Shown: positions 23,976-32,993, numbered from the stretch's first letter. The stretch is DNA of 64,000 nucleotides from Flavobacterium fluviale (GCF_003312915.1 NZ_CP030261.1:62001-126000); one strand, 5' to 3'. A program made the numbers and translations. The notes: generated by a model from the letters alone, not told the origin.

Positions 23976-25439
23976 TTAAAATAGTTTTGGTCCAGTTTTA
24001 AGATACATTCCATGTTTCAATCCATTTATAATTTTAGAATCTGTTAAGTATGGACGCTCTGGCTCTGAATCATTGAAAATTCTTTTAGCAGCTGTTCCTG
24101 TAATTTTTGAGATCGCAAGATTAAGGTATGGTTCTGATGTTTCTCCTAAAACTCCAAAAGTACTAACCTGCTCATATTGCTGATATGTTGGCTGTAAACC
24201 TTGAGTGTAATCTCCAAAATTTGCCGAATTGGTGATTCTTAAAACCAAAGGCTGCATAGCATATTTATGATTCGGGTTGATTCCTTTTTTCGTAGTTAAA
24301 GTTTCTGAATCATAAACTGTAAACGATCCCACATTTTTTCCTGTAGTAGTTTCTCCAATCTGAACTACATTAATATAAGGTTTCAAACCGTTAATAATTA
24401 ATTCGCTGGCAGAGGCTGTACTTTCTGTTGTAATGATGTAAACTGTATTTAAATTTAAACTGTTTAATGCTTTTCCATCAATATTATTAACAAATCTTTC
24501 ATTTAGACTTTCTAAGTCATCACTGGTTAAGCCTTTCATTTGCTTTGCATTAAATTCCATTTTAGAAAAAATCTGACCTTCGAACTGTCCAGTTATCATA
24601 CTTGCAAGTCTAGTTGAAGATGTAATAGATCCACCTCCATTGTATCTAAGGTCTAAAATTAAATCTGTTGCTCCTTGTGCTTTCAATTCGCCAAAAGCTT
24701 GGTTAAGCTTATCATCGTATGCAGCATAAAAACCGTTATACATTAAATAACCAATTTTATGACTGCCCGAATTAATCACTTTATTGATCAAAATAGGATT
24801 TTCTTCTAAAACTGTTTTCGTTAAAGCAACCGATTTTCCATTCAAAACAAAAGTACTACCGTTATATTCCGCTAGATTTAGCGTATAGCTGTCTTGACTT
24901 AATAATAATTGCTGGTAATTCGAAACCGTCAATTTAGTACCGTTTACGCTTGTAAACAAGTCACCGCGTTTAATGGCTTTTGTAGAAGCATCAGAATTTG
25001 GTATAATATAACGAACAAAACCAACAACATCATTTGAACCAGAAGAAATAAGGCTCAGTCTAAAATCGACACCATTATTTTTTGTAATACCGCCTAATTC
25101 TTGTTCCAAGACAGTATAGTCATCAACAATCCAGCTGAAGCGGTCAACGGCCCCTCCATTAGGATATTTACTTTCGGGTTTATTCAATAAATCTTCAAAC
25201 AAGTCTTCCGGCTTAGTATATCCTCGTAAAAAATTATTGAAATCATTTTCGTTAGCAAAACGGTTATCGGCTAAATTAGGAACATCAGCCTGCCATAAAT
25301 AAACTTCATTCAATCCTTTCCAGATAAAAGTATTGATTTGTAAATCTGATGGCGCTGCAACATCATCATTATCTTCGCAAGAATGCAAAGAAAAAGCAAG
25401 TAAAAATAATAAAAGGATACTCTTTAAAGTTGTTTTCAT
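23976..25439 (-). CDS. S41-family C-terminal processing peptidase-like lipoprotein
   Basis: The 487-residue lipoprotein has lipobox LHSC (Cys21) followed by EDNDD. A PDZ-like part (about residues 130-210, VGFVRYIIPNSDASTKAIKRGD) precedes the tail-specific protease core: DLRYNGGG, then TTESTASASELI with the probable nucleophile Ser, then TTGKNVGS with the general-base Lys. It should cut proteins near their C-termini in the periplasm or on the surface. It is alone on its strand and divergent from a sigma factor gene; a link with that signalling module is possible but not shown. Confidence 0.9.
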   Translation of the reverse strand: MKTTLKSILLLFLLAFSLHSCEDNDDVAAPSDLQINTFIWKGLNEVYLWQADVPNLADNRFANENDFNNFLRGYTKPEDLFEDLLNKPESKYPNGGAVDRFSWIVDDYTVLEQELGGITKNNGVDFRLSLISSGSNDVVGFVRYIIPNSDASTKAIKRGDLFTSVNGTKLTVSNYQQLLLSQDSYTLNLAEYNGSTFVLNGKSVALTKTVLEENPILINKVINSGSHKIGYLMYNGFYAAYDDKLNQAFGELKAQGATDLILDLRYNGGGSITSSTRLASMITGQFEGQIFSKMEFNAKQMKGLTSDDLESLNERFVNNIDGKALNSLNLNTVYIITTESTASASELIINGLKPYINVVQIGETTTGKNVGSFTVYDSETLTTKKGINPNHKYAMQPLVLRITNSANFGDYTQGLQPTYQQYEQVSTFGVLGETSEPYLNLAISKITGTAAKRIFNDSEPERPYLTDSKIINGLKHGMYLKTGPKLF

Positions 25440-25603
25440 ATCATTTGGGTTTCTTAGTGGTATATATGTAAAAGTAGTATCTTTAGTTTTAGCTTCGTCA
25501 AAAAAGCAGTATTTTTTTTACGTAAAAAAAATTATTTTTTTTTGTAACAAATCTAAATGTACCTCGTCTTGAATATATAAGCTAACGATTAACCATCAGT
25601 TTA

Positions 25604-26113
25604 ATGAACCAAGTTGTATTTATAGAATTAATAAATCCTTTCAAAGACAAAGTTTTTCGTCTGGCAAAAAGATTGCTTACAAGTACTGAAGAAGCCGAAG
25701 ATGCTACTCAGGAAGTAATGGTGAAATTATGGAACAAGAAAGAAAATCTAGAAAACTATAACAGCGTCGAAGCTTTGGCCATGACAATGACTAAAAATTA
25801 TTGTCTCGACCAATTAAAATCTAAAAGAGCCGGCAACCTGCAGATTGTTCATAATAATTTTACAGATCGTCAACCTCAATTAGACAAAAAACTAGAAGAC
25901 GAAAATAGTCTCGAATGGGTTGAAAAAATTATAAATCAGCTTCCAGAACAAATGCAGCTGTTAATTCAGCTTCGGGATGTTGAGGAGTATGAATTTGAGG
26001 AAATTGCGAAAATTGTGAATATGAACGAAACCGCAATTCGGGTGGCACTTTCGAGAGCGAGAAAAAAAATTAGAGAATCAATGACAAATACACACCTTTA
26101 TGGAACTAAATAA
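25604..26113 (+). CDS. ECF-type RNA polymerase sigma factor
   Basis: This 169-residue sigma factor has region 2 (about residues 8-80, with EEAEDATQEVMVKLWNKKE) and region 4 (about 108-160, with LPEQMQLLIQLRDVEEYEFEEIAKIV followed by the recognition helix NMNETAIRVALSRARKKI). It belongs to the small sigma-70 group and not to the other sigma factor of this window. Its last 14 bases overlap the next gene, a membrane protein that is probably its anti-sigma factor. Confidence 0.92.
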   Translation: MNQVVFIELINPFKDKVFRLAKRLLTSTEEAEDATQEVMVKLWNKKENLENYNSVEALAMTMTKNYCLDQLKSKRAGNLQIVHNNFTDRQPQLDKKLEDENSLEWVEKIINQLPEQMQLLIQLRDVEEYEFEEIAKIVNMNETAIRVALSRARKKIRESMTNTHLYGTK

Positions 26114-26564
26114 AATAGAAGAAATAATTGAAAAATACTTTCAGGGAGAAACAACTATTGCCGAAGAAAAACAATTAAAAGAATATTTTTCTTCACCAAA
26201 TGTTGCGCAGCATTTGGAGCAGTACAAACCTATGTTTGGCTATTTCTCTCTAGCAAAAGAACAGAAGTCGACGTATGAAATTCCACTACAAACTAAAAAA
26301 CGAAACGTAGCGTGGTTATCGATTGCAGCCTCAGCTGTTATTATGCTCGGAATTGGTGCCTATTATTTTGCCGGCGAACAAAATACCACTACTAATAAAG
26401 TGGCTTCGAAGACAGAATTAGGAACCTATGATAGTCCGGAAGAAGCGCTTAAAGCTACACAAAAAGCTTTGGCTCTATTATCAAACAATGTTAATGTAGG
26501 TATTGAAAGTGTACAATACATTAACGAATATGAACAATCAAAAAACAAAATTTTTAAGCAATAA
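26100..26564 (+). CDS. Probable anti-sigma factor (single TM)
   Basis: The 154-residue protein begins with IEEIIEKYFQGETTIAEEKQLKEYF, the N-terminal pattern of FecR-less anti-sigma-like proteins in Bacteroidota, and has one transmembrane segment (about residues 73-91). The outer part contains YDSPEEALKATQKALALLSNNVN, a short helix pattern often seen in such proteins. It overlaps the sigma gene by 14 bases and should bind that sigma factor at the inner membrane. The family is recognised from context and layout, not from a catalytic site. Confidence 0.75.
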   Translation: MELNKIEEIIEKYFQGETTIAEEKQLKEYFSSPNVAQHLEQYKPMFGYFSLAKEQKSTYEIPLQTKKRNVAWLSIAASAVIMLGIGAYYFAGEQNTTTNKVASKTELGTYDSPEEALKATQKALALLSNNVNVGIESVQYINEYEQSKNKIFKQ

Positions 26565-26582
26565 TTAAAATCAATCTAAAAA

Positions 26583-27110
26583 ATGAAAAATTTAATCATA
26601 ACACTAGTTTTCGCATTTGTAACAACGACTTTTTATGCACAAAATGCTTTTGACAAATTTGATGGTCAAGACGATGTAACATCTGTAATTGTAAACAAAA
26701 AAATGTTCGATTTAATGAGTAAAGTAAAAGTTGATGCTTCTGACAAAGAAACACAACAATATATTGCTCTAATCAAAAAATTGGATTATCTAAAAGTGTT
26801 TACCACAAAAAATCCAAAAATCGAAGCAGATATGAAATCAACAGCTGATAAATACATAAAAACAGCTGGATTAGAAGAATTAATGCGTGTAAATGACAGC
26901 GGTAAAAATGTTAGAATAATGGTAAAATCTGGCGCAGCAGACACAAAAATCAAAGAATTATTAATGTTTGTTGATGGAGCAAAGAATGATGAAACTGTTT
27001 TATTATCTTTAACTGGTAACTTTGATCTAAACGAAATCTCTGTCTTAACAGATAAAATGCAGCTTCCTGGCGGGACCGACTTAAAGAAAGCTTCTAAAGG
27101 TAAAAAATAA
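26583..27110 (+). CDS. DUF4252 protein, secreted
   Basis: A 175-residue protein with a signal peptide (about residues 1-19, ending FYAQ) and the DUF4252 pattern: VTSVIVNKKMFDLMSKV, then YIALIKKLDYLKVFTTKN, then MVKSGAADTKIKELLMFVDGA and VLLSLTGNFDLNEIS. No function is known for the family. It is third in a four-gene set with sigma factor and anti-sigma, and is followed two bases later by a second DUF4252 protein. The C-terminus is basic (KKASKGKK). Confidence 0.82.
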   Translation: MKNLIITLVFAFVTTTFYAQNAFDKFDGQDDVTSVIVNKKMFDLMSKVKVDASDKETQQYIALIKKLDYLKVFTTKNPKIEADMKSTADKYIKTAGLEELMRVNDSGKNVRIMVKSGAADTKIKELLMFVDGAKNDETVLLSLTGNFDLNEISVLTDKMQLPGGTDLKKASKGKK

Positions 27111-27111
27111 A

Positions 27112-27651
27112 ATGAAGACAACTATTTTCACCATAGCACTTATCGCTTTACTAACTTTAGGAAGCTGTAACTCTGAACCAACATTACAAAAGTATTTTGT
27201 TGAAAACACAGAAAACAAAGATTTTATAGCATTGGATATTTCGCCCAATATTCTAAATCTTGAAAAAACGAAACTTTCAGCAGAACAAACTGAGGCGGTA
27301 AATTCTTTCGAAAAAATGAATATTTTGGCTTTCAAAGCAAATGACAAAAATCAAGCGCAGTTTGAAACAGAAAGAACAAAAGTCAATGCCATTTTAAAAA
27401 ATCCCAAGTACGAACAACTTATGAAATTTGGATCTGGTAAAGACGGTGCATCTGTAAGCTACGTTGGATCTGAAGACAATATTAAAGAATTTGTTGTATT
27501 TGTAAACCGAAAAGAAACTGGCTTTGCAGTAGTTCGTGTTTTAGGTGAAGATATGAATCCTAATAATATTATGACTCTTATGTCTGTCTTGCAAAAATCC
27601 AAAATTGACATGGCTCAATTAAAACCATTAGAACAATTGATCAAAAAATAA
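27112..27651 (+). CDS. DUF4252 protein, lipoprotein
   Basis: This 179-residue lipoprotein (lipobox LGSC, Cys19) is a diverged paralogue of the preceding secreted protein: FIALDISPNILNLEKT, then VNSFEKMNILAFKAND, then KFGSGKDGASVSYVGSEDNIKEFVVFVN. It lacks acidic residues right after the Cys, so it may stay in the periplasm. One base separates the two genes. The pair could be sensor, target or modulator of the sigma system; nothing in the sequence decides this. Confidence 0.82.
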   Translation: MKTTIFTIALIALLTLGSCNSEPTLQKYFVENTENKDFIALDISPNILNLEKTKLSAEQTEAVNSFEKMNILAFKANDKNQAQFETERTKVNAILKNPKYEQLMKFGSGKDGASVSYVGSEDNIKEFVVFVNRKETGFAVVRVLGEDMNPNNIMTLMSVLQKSKIDMAQLKPLEQLIKK

Positions 27652-27734
27652 AAAAAAGGGAATTCTAAAAAAATGAACTGCCCCCAAAAAGTTACACTAT
27701 TTGGAGGCAGTTCAAAAATTAATTCCCTTTTTTT
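27651..27734. terminator. Composite terminator with a nested hairpin
   Basis: The outer arms AAAAAAAGGGAATT (27651-27664) and AATTCCCTTTTTTT (27721-27734) form a strong bidirectional terminator between convergent genes. A second, 41-base hairpin (27674-27714) lies inside the loop. Confidence 0.85.
27674..27714. mobile_element. Possible mini-element of fused IS150-group-like ends
   Basis: The 41-base segment starts TGAACTGCCCCC and ends GGAGGCAGTTCA. The first 20 bases are the inverse of the last 20 with three mismatches. TG..CTG.CCCCAAAAAGTT is the kind of terminus found on IS150-group (IS3 family) elements. No transposase is present. It may be a tiny non-autonomous remnant; this is inference from the end sequence. 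Confidence 0.4.
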
Positions 27735-27763
27735 ATTTTACGTTAATACCTACTATTAACGCA

Positions 27764-28933
27764 CTATCTTTTTATAACATAACCTGTAATTATTTGAAAA
27801 GGTGCACCCCAATCTTCCGTAGTATATAAGTAATGGTAAATATTTCCTTGCGGCCTAAATTCGTAATGTGTAACACGATAAAGAGGAGTAGTTCCCAGCT
27901 GTTGCGTTGAATATAAATAACCTTGAATAACATCATCCGTAGAAGTTTGTACTCTGCTCAACTGATGACCTTGAGAATCTGCATCATAAGATCTATATAA
28001 CGGTACAGTTCCTTCAACTTGTGTCGAATATAAATAACAAGCCTCTTCTTGTAAAATGCAGTCATTTTTTTCGGGGTTAATTTCACAAGGATCTGAACTA
28101 TATAAAAACGATTTGTTTTTTCTAAATGTGTACATTTTTTTTGTTCCTAGTCCTACGGGATATAATGTACTAATTGCAACTTTATCATAATAGGTAAAAC
28201 CGTTCCATGTTTGATTCAATGAAAACATCACAGAATTCATTTCTGAAACTGGAGTGCATGGTATTAAAGCAGCATCTGTATCATTAGTATGCAGCAATCC
28301 AAAACAATGACCAAATTCATGTGTCAGTGCATTTATTTTTTTTGATTCTTCTAAATTATTATAATAAGTATTTATAGTTATGCTGTCTCCAGGTAAACCA
28401 GAAGGAAGACTGCCGTAAGCAATTGCTGGTATATTTCCACCATCAAACATCGTTATTTTTATACCGTATAGCGGTTGATCTTTTACTACAGTTAAATTTA
28501 GATTTGTATTTGCATTGTTCCAGTTCTTTATTGATTCGTTAATGGCGTTTCTCCACTCTAAAGGAACTTCGGGATATATGTAAACTTGTATAGAAGATGC
28601 AAATTGCGGGGCTATCAATTTTTTACTTACTCTTTGATTAGCCTTATCTTTAATTTTTAAATCTGTTTTTTTAAGGCGCTGCCTCGCATCCTCCAAAGGC
28701 ATTAGTATGTCGCCATCAATTACAAAAGCACTTTTACTTGGGCTGTAAATAATCTTTTTTAAGGTTATGCCCAAATCTTCTGAAAGAAAATTACTTAATT
28801 GATTAATTTCTAAAACTTCTTCTTCTGTCATTTCCCTTTCTGCAACCTTTACGCAATTATCATCATTGCTGCATCGAATAAAAAGTTGTGATAATAAAAA
28901 AATAATCAAAAACATTTTTTTTCCAATTTCCAT
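27764..28933 (-). CDS. Zinc metallopeptidase lipoprotein with C-terminal DUF5648-like repeats
   Basis: The 389-residue lipoprotein (signal to Cys21, then SNDDN) has the metzincin zinc motif HEFGHCFGLLH (residues 205-215, with the catalytic Glu206 and three His). The Met-turn is probably SVMFSLNQTW shortly after. From about residue 270, three segments with FLYSSDP, YLYSTQVEGTVPLYR and YLYSTQQLGTTPLYR repeat a DUF5648-like pattern that is common in secreted wall- or sugar-active proteins. It is likely surface-exposed. It stands alone, convergent with the sigma operon. Confidence 0.85.
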   Translation of the reverse strand: MEIGKKMFLIIFLLSQLFIRCSNDDNCVKVAEREMTEEEVLEINQLSNFLSEDLGITLKKIIYSPSKSAFVIDGDILMPLEDARQRLKKTDLKIKDKANQRVSKKLIAPQFASSIQVYIYPEVPLEWRNAINESIKNWNNANTNLNLTVVKDQPLYGIKITMFDGGNIPAIAYGSLPSGLPGDSITINTYYNNLEESKKINALTHEFGHCFGLLHTNDTDAALIPCTPVSEMNSVMFSLNQTWNGFTYYDKVAISTLYPVGLGTKKMYTFRKNKSFLYSSDPCEINPEKNDCILQEEACYLYSTQVEGTVPLYRSYDADSQGHQLSRVQTSTDDVIQGYLYSTQQLGTTPLYRVTHYEFRPQGNIYHYLYTTEDWGAPFQIITGYVIKR

Positions 28934-29219
28934 TCTTTTATATCTATAATTAGTATTAATCCTACAAATATATTAGAAAAGCATCAATAAACTCTATAAA
29001 AATAACTTTTTTCTTACATATTAAATGTATTAATTTGCAATGTTAAAAAAAAGCAGCTCGTAGTAAATGAGAAATTTATTCTAGAAAGATTAATGATTCG
29101 GAATAGACAGATTATACGTCTTAAATTAATTTTGCTGATAACTAAAATTAATTACATTTACAAAATGAGATTATGATTCACCAAAAAACAAAATTTCAAA
29201 ATAAACAAACCTAATTAAT
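28934..29219. other. 286-base gap without a gene
   Basis: AT-rich sequence between the divergent metallopeptidase and YiaA/YiaB genes. TAATTTTG at 29127-29134 is a possible plus-strand -7 element. No RNA gene or clear hairpin was seen. Confidence 0.5.
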
Positions 29220-29618
29220 ATGATACAAAAAACATCAAATGCCTTTATAGCGGCATCATGGGTTGCTCTGGGAGCTGGAACAATTGGATTTATAGTTGGA
29301 CTTGCCAGAGCAGAAATGCTGTTAAACGAAAAAGGTTATTACTTTACCGTTTTAATGTTCGGACTTTTTGCGGTAGTTTCTCTTCAAAAAAGTGTTAGAG
29401 ATAGACTTGAAAAACTTCCTGTAACCGATATGTATTACGGAATCTGCTGGTTTGGAACTCTTTTGTCTATTGTACTTTTAGTTGTAGGATTGTGGAATGC
29501 AACTATTTTACCAAGCGAAAAAGGTTTCTATGCATTTGCCTTTTTATTAGCTTTATTTGGTGCTATTTCTGTGCAAAAAAATACAAGAGACAATATGACT
29601 TTTGGTCAAAGTGAATAA
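29220..29618 (+). CDS. YiaA/YiaB-family inner membrane protein
   Basis: The 132-residue protein has two copies of the YiaA/YiaB two-helix unit. Each copy pairs hydrophobic helices with the pattern GLxxAxxxLxEKGYY followed by GLFAVVSLQKSVRD (first) and GLFGAISVQKNTRD (second, approximate). Four transmembrane segments are expected. The family has no known function. It is a single gene that ends at a bidirectional terminator shared with carB. Confidence 0.88.
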   Translation: MIQKTSNAFIAASWVALGAGTIGFIVGLARAEMLLNEKGYYFTVLMFGLFAVVSLQKSVRDRLEKLPVTDMYYGICWFGTLLSIVLLVVGLWNATILPSEKGFYAFAFLLALFGAISVQKNTRDNMTFGQSE

Positions 29619-29638
29619 ATTTAGAATTCAATATAAGC

Positions 29639-29674
29639 AAAAAAGCTCCAATTTTCATTGGAGCTTTCTTTTTT
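29639..29674. terminator. Bidirectional terminator
   Basis: AAAAAAGCTCCAA pairs with TTGGAGCTTTCTTTTTT between the convergent YiaA/YiaB gene and carB. Confidence 0.85.
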
Positions 29675-29690
29675 ATATCAGAATCTGAGA

Positions 29691-32546
29691 TTATTTGCTC
29701 AAATACATTTTTCTTCTAGAGTACAATTCGTAGAATTGATCGTCTTTTAAGTCATCAATAAACAAGATGCTTTCTCCTGTTGATTTCATTTCTGGTCCTA
29801 GCGCTTTGTTTACGTTCGGGAACTTGCTGAAAGAGAAAACCGGCTGTTTGATTGCATATCCTTTTAATTGCGGGTTAAAATCAAAGTCAGTTACTTTATT
29901 GTGACCTAACATCACTTTTGTAGCGTAGTTTACATAAGGTTCTCCGTAAGCTTTTGCAATAAACGGAACAGTTCTAGAAGCTCTTGGATTTGCTTCGATA
30001 ATGTAAACCGTATCATCTTTAATCGCAAATTGAATATTGATTAAACCAACTGTTTTTAAAGCTCTTGCAATTTTATGAGTATGATCTTTAATCTGCTGCA
30101 TTACAAATTCTCCTAAGTTAAAAGGAGGTAATGTTGCGTTACTATCTCCAGAGTGAACTCCACAAGGCTCAATGTGCTCCATAATACCAATGATGTAGAC
30201 ATTTCCATCAGCATCACAAATGGCATCAGCTTCAGCTTCAATCGCTCCAGCTAAATAGTGATCCAAAAGTAATTTGTTTCCTGGAATTGTTTTCAACAAA
30301 TCGATAACGTGTTCTTCAAGTTCTTTTTTGTTGATTACAATTTTCATTCCCTGACCTCCTAGTACATAAGAAGGACGAATTAAAAGTGGGAAATCTAAAC
30401 TATCAGCTAAAGTCGAAGCTTCGTCTGCAGTTTCAGCTATTCCAAATCTTGGGAAAGGAATATTTAATTCAGTCAGTAAATCTGAGAAACGACCTCTATC
30501 TTCAGCTAAATCAAGCGCATCAAAACTAGTTCCGATGATTTTCACACCATATTTAGATAATTTGTCTGCTAATTTTAAAGCTGTTTGTCCACCAAGCTGC
30601 ACAATTACACCTTCTGGTTTTTCGTGCTGGATAATATCATAAATATGTTCCCAAAAAACTGGCTCGAAGTATAATTTATCAGCTGTATCAAAATCTGTAG
30701 AAACCGTTTCAGGATTACAGTTAATCATGATTGTTTCGTAACCGCATTCTTTTGCTGCTAAAACTCCGTGTACACAAGAATAATCAAACTCAATTCCCTG
30801 ACCAATTCTATTTGGTCCAGAACCTAGAACGATAACTTTCTTTTTATCTGTAACAATACTTTCGTTATCTACATAGCGTTCTCCGTTTGCCTTTTCTATT
30901 TCAGCTTCAAAAGTTGAATAGTAATAAGGAGTAAGCGCTTTAAACTCAGCGGCACAAGTATCAACCAGTTTAAACACACGGTTAATATTTTGCTCCATAC
31001 GTAAAGAATGTACCTCACTTTCCAGACAGTTCATCATGTGAGCAATTTGTCTATCAGCAAAACCCTTTTGTTTCGCTTCAAGCAATAATTCTTTAGGAAG
31101 ATTAGAAACTTTATAATTTGAAATTTCTTTCTCTAAAACATAAAGCTCTTCGTATTGTTTTAAGAACCACATATCGATTCTTGTAATTTCGTGAATACGA
31201 CTCAACGGAATTCCCATTGCGATTGCATCATAAATTACAAAAACTCTGTCCCAGCTTGCGTAAGTAAGTTTTTCGATAATCTGCTCGTAATCTTTATAAC
31301 CTTTTCCGTCAGCTCCTAACCCATTTCTTTTAATTTCTAAAGATTGAGTCGCTTTGTGAAGTGCTTCTTGGAAAGAACGCCCGATTCCCATAACCTCACC
31401 TACAGATTTCATCTGAAGACCTAAAGTTCTGTCAGATCCTTCAAATTTATCAAAGTTCCAACGTGGTATTTTCACGATTACATAATCTAAAGTTGGTTCA
31501 AAAAGAGCCGAAGTCGATTTTGTAATTTGATTTTGTAATTCATCTAAGTTGTATCCTAAAGCGAGTTTAGAAGCAATTTTAGCAATTGGGTAACCCGTTG
31601 CTTTTGATGCTAATGCAGAAGAACGAGACACACGAGGGTTAATTTCGATCGCTACGATATCTTCTTTTTCGTCTGGCGAAACTGCGAATTGTACGTTACA
31701 TCCTCCAGCAAAGTTTCCAATACTTCTCATCATCAAGATTGCGTAATCTCTCAGTTTTTGGAAAGTTGTATCCGATAAAGTCATTGCAGGCGCAACTGTA
31801 ATCGAATCTCCAGTATGGATTCCCATTGGGTCCATATTTTCGATTGAACAGATAATTACAACATTATCGTTTTTATCTCTTAAAAGTTCTAATTCGTATT
31901 CTTTCCATCCCATTAAAGCTTTATCAATTAAAACTTCGTGAATTGGAGAAGCTTCAAGACCTCTTGTTAAAAGCTCATCAAAATCTTCTTTTTTGTAAAC
32001 TACTGCAGCTCCTGTTCCTCCAAGTGTAAACGAAGGACGAATTACAAGCGGAAAACCAAATTCTTGAGCAATTTCTTTTCCTTCTAAATATGAAGTAGCT
32101 GTTTTTGCAGGTGCAGTTGGTACATTGATTTTTTCTAAAAGCTGTTTAAACTGCTCTCTGTCTTCTGTAATATTAATTGCGTTTACATCAACTCCAATTA
32201 ATCTTACTCCGAAATCCTGCCAGATTCCTTTTTCTTCAGCTTCCAAACACAAGTTCAAAGCCGTTTGTCCTCCCATTGTAGGTAAAACAGCATCAATTTG
32301 TGGATGTTCCTTAAGAATTTCAATAATCGATTTTGTCGTTAATGGTTTCAAATAAATATGATCGGCCATAGATGGGTCGGTCATAATCGTCGCTGGATTT
32401 GAGTTAATCAAGATAACTTCAATTCCTTCTTCACGAATAGAACGTGCAGATTGAGAACCTGCATAGTCGAATTCGCAAGCTTGACCAATAACAATAGGTC
32501 CCGAACCTATTATTAAAACGGATTTAATTGATGTGTCTTTAGGCAT
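29691..32546 (-). CDS. carB: Carbamoyl-phosphate synthase large subunit, without the MGS-like domain
   Basis: The 951-residue protein has both ATP-grasp halves: the first begins VLIIGSGPIVIGQACEFDY near residue 11, the second VIVLGSGPNRIGQGIEFDY near 570. It makes carbamoyl phosphate from bicarbonate, ammonia and ATP for pyrimidines and arginine. Typical CarB is about 1,070 residues. This one ends about 25 residues after GPEMKSTGE, so the C-terminal MGS-like allosteric domain is missing. The stop is followed by a clean terminator, so it is not a recent break. carA is not in the window. Confidence 0.95.
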   Translation of the reverse strand: MPKDTSIKSVLIIGSGPIVIGQACEFDYAGSQSARSIREEGIEVILINSNPATIMTDPSMADHIYLKPLTTKSIIEILKEHPQIDAVLPTMGGQTALNLCLEAEEKGIWQDFGVRLIGVDVNAINITEDREQFKQLLEKINVPTAPAKTATSYLEGKEIAQEFGFPLVIRPSFTLGGTGAAVVYKKEDFDELLTRGLEASPIHEVLIDKALMGWKEYELELLRDKNDNVVIICSIENMDPMGIHTGDSITVAPAMTLSDTTFQKLRDYAILMMRSIGNFAGGCNVQFAVSPDEKEDIVAIEINPRVSRSSALASKATGYPIAKIASKLALGYNLDELQNQITKSTSALFEPTLDYVIVKIPRWNFDKFEGSDRTLGLQMKSVGEVMGIGRSFQEALHKATQSLEIKRNGLGADGKGYKDYEQIIEKLTYASWDRVFVIYDAIAMGIPLSRIHEITRIDMWFLKQYEELYVLEKEISNYKVSNLPKELLLEAKQKGFADRQIAHMMNCLESEVHSLRMEQNINRVFKLVDTCAAEFKALTPYYYSTFEAEIEKANGERYVDNESIVTDKKKVIVLGSGPNRIGQGIEFDYSCVHGVLAAKECGYETIMINCNPETVSTDFDTADKLYFEPVFWEHIYDIIQHEKPEGVIVQLGGQTALKLADKLSKYGVKIIGTSFDALDLAEDRGRFSDLLTELNIPFPRFGIAETADEASTLADSLDFPLLIRPSYVLGGQGMKIVINKKELEEHVIDLLKTIPGNKLLLDHYLAGAIEAEADAICDADGNVYIIGIMEHIEPCGVHSGDSNATLPPFNLGEFVMQQIKDHTHKIARALKTVGLINIQFAIKDDTVYIIEANPRASRTVPFIAKAYGEPYVNYATKVMLGHNKVTDFDFNPQLKGYAIKQPVFSFSKFPNVNKALGPEMKSTGESILFIDDLKDDQFYELYSRRKMYLSK

Positions 32547-32642
32547 TTTGTATGTATTGTGTAGTTATATAAAGTACTTCTAAAAAACATTCGTAGTCGA
32601 TTCTAAACTAGAATGTTGCAAAAATTTTTACCGACAAGGTAT

Positions 32643-32675
32643 AAAAAAAGGCGATACTAAAAAAGTAATCGCCTT
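32643..32675 (-). terminator. Terminator after rpmH
   Basis: On the minus strand AGGCGATTAC pairs (one bulge) with GTATCGCCT and is followed by T. It separates rpmH from carB. Confidence 0.8.
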
Positions 32676-32694
32676 ATGTATGTTTATACAAACA

Positions 32695-32856
32695 TTATTT
32701 TTTGTGTCTAGGTTCGCTAGAAACAGTTAATTTATGTCTTCCTTTTGCTCTTCTACGCGCTAGAACTTTTCTTCCATTCGCAGAAGCCATTCTGTCCATA
32801 AATCCGTGCTTATTTCTTCTTTTTCTTTTCGATGGTTGAAATGTTCTTTTGCTCAT
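32695..32856 (-). CDS. rpmH: 50S ribosomal protein L34
   Basis: The 53-residue, very basic protein begins [19 protein letters not shown], the L34 signature, and continues [24 protein letters not shown]. It sits in the large ribosomal subunit. It is slightly longer at the C-terminus than the 46-residue E. coli protein. The gene has a strong own promoter and a terminator. The usual bacterial neighbours of rpmH (rnpA, dnaA) are not here, as is normal for Bacteroidota. Confidence 0.97.
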
Positions 32857-32929
32857 TGTTTTGTATCTTTAAAATGGTATCTAATATCTCTTTTTCTAGT
32901 TTTCGATATCGTTGCTCAAAAACCGAGTG

Positions 32930-32959
32930 CAAATATACAAAGACTTTTTTTTCTGGCAA
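32930..32959 (-). promoter_or_regulatory. rpmH promoter
   Basis: On the minus strand TTG (complement of 32957-32959), 19 bases, then TATATTTG (complement of 32930-32937): a good Bacteroidota consensus. Confidence 0.7.
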
Positions 32960-32993
32960 GTAGTTTTATAAAAATATTTTTAATTCCTTTTAC

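Noticed and set aside
29691-29760. CarB shortness as a frameshift or assembly error
   Set aside because: The stop is followed at once by a short spacer, a shared terminator and an intact convergent gene; no remaining MGS-like coding sequence is seen in any frame.
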